From Chloroflexota bacterium (GTDB taxonomy: Bacteria; Chloroflexota; Anaerolineae; Anaerolineales; UBA4823), in NCBI GenBank assembly GCA_030613705.1, contig JAUWLJ010000194.1, positions 1 through 5,172 on the forward strand: a stretch of 5,172 nucleotides of DNA, given 5' to 3'. Made by a program: the position numbers and the translations under genes. Shown piece after piece: positions 4,723-5,172 of this stretch. The first letter of the stretch is position 1, and every line of letters begins with the position of its first letter. The notes below the pieces were generated by a model. It ran no database searches. It was not told the origin of the DNA and saw nothing but the letters and a program-made list of their open reading frames with translations.

Positions 4723-5172
4723 TCAACCTGCTTTCGATTTGGAGCTGCGCCGTGCTTTGGACATCTCAGAATATTTCTCTTTCCCCAAGGCATTCACCTG
4801 TTCCCAGGCTTCTTCGACCCGATTGATCTCTTGATTGGTCTCGGGCAGCTCTCCATAACGAACCCGCAAATAAGCATCGGTGATCGTCTGGATATCTTCT
4901 TTCCCATCGGGAATCAGATTCTCCAGGATAGGTAGAAATTCTAGTGGTGTGTATGCCGGAGGACGAGGTTCTCCCAGTTTGCTGGCCAGCTCCATCAAAC
5001 GAGCATATATTCGCCGGATTTTTGCCGCCGCCAACCAGCGCTGACCACCACGCAGATTGATCCGACCGCGCAGAGATTGGCTTAATTCGTTCAGCCTGTT
5101 TTGAATTGCCCGGCGGAACATCCCCAAAATATCACCACTTTCAATGATCGACTCGCGCTGATCCTGTTCTAG
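4723..5172 (-). CDS. DUF4129-type C-terminal domain of a larger, probably transglutaminase-like membrane protein (partial)
   Basis: The frame is open to the right edge, giving 149 C-terminal residues; the N-terminus is missing. From about residue 45 the segment WLAAAKIRRIYARLMELASKLG, then RPPAYTPLEFLPIL and ITDAYLRVRYGELP, follows the DUF4129 layout: a helix rich in R-x-x-Y-x-x-L, the PxxxTPxEF turn, and a final Y-x-x-x-RYG helix. This domain is normally the cytoplasmic tail of polytopic proteins that carry an extracytoplasmic transglutaminase-like domain, so I infer that architecture upstream of the window. The last 20 residues are Lys/Arg/Ser-rich (KARRSSKSKAG) and probably disordered. TTG (5125-5127) and ATG (5119-5121) codons inside the frame could be mistaken for starts but are internal. 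It is transcribed toward the M20 gene. Confidence 0.75.
   Translation of the reverse strand, partial: LEQDQRESIIESGDILGMFRRAIQNRLNELSQSLRGRINLRGGQRWLAAAKIRRIYARLMELASKLGEPRPPAYTPLEFLPILENLIPDGKEDIQTITDAYLRVRYGELPETNQEINRVEEAWEQVNALGKEKYSEMSKARRSSKSKAG

Overview
This 5.2 kb window looks like ordinary chromosomal sequence of a free-living bacterium with moderate GC content. My best guess is a member of the Chloroflexota, class Anaerolineae or a relative. That guess rests on the mix of protein families (an MshA-like GT4 glycosyltransferase, a uridine kinase, a VTT membrane protein, an M20 peptidase and a DUF4129 protein) and on protein style; no marker gene in the window proves it.

Layout from left to right. 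Positions 1-887 (minus) hold the N-terminal ~295 residues of a GT4 glycosyltransferase that runs off the left edge. Positions 888-1263 hold no intact protein gene. They contain a perfect extended -10 promoter followed at once by two adjacent hairpins and a T-run (candidate small RNA, about 940-1011), then the decayed remnant of a VRR-NUC nuclease on the minus strand with an in-frame amber stop, and the promoter of the following tRNA. A tRNA-Thr(CGT) lies at 1264-1336 (plus) with a compact terminator behind it. A small DUF4177-like protein is encoded at 1501-1776 (minus) with its own sigma70-type promoter.

From 1902 a three-gene plus-strand operon begins: uridine kinase (udk), a VTT/DedA-like membrane protein 5 nt downstream, and an M20-family metallopeptidase 15 nt further on. 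The -10 box in front of udk places the A of its ATG exactly at the expected +1, so this transcript is probably leaderless, whereas the second and third genes have Shine-Dalgarno sequences. Uridine kinase points to pyrimidine salvage and the M20 enzyme to peptide or N-acyl amino acid turnover; no shared pathway is evident. A long 14-bp hairpin (4591-4627) lies between the M20 gene and the convergent DUF4129 protein (4723-5172, minus), whose N-terminal part lies beyond the right edge.

I see no CRISPR array, insertion sequence or defence island. The most interesting signals are the compact structured RNA candidate, the leaderless udk start, the nuclease remnant beside a tRNA gene, and the altered active-site positions in the M20 enzyme.
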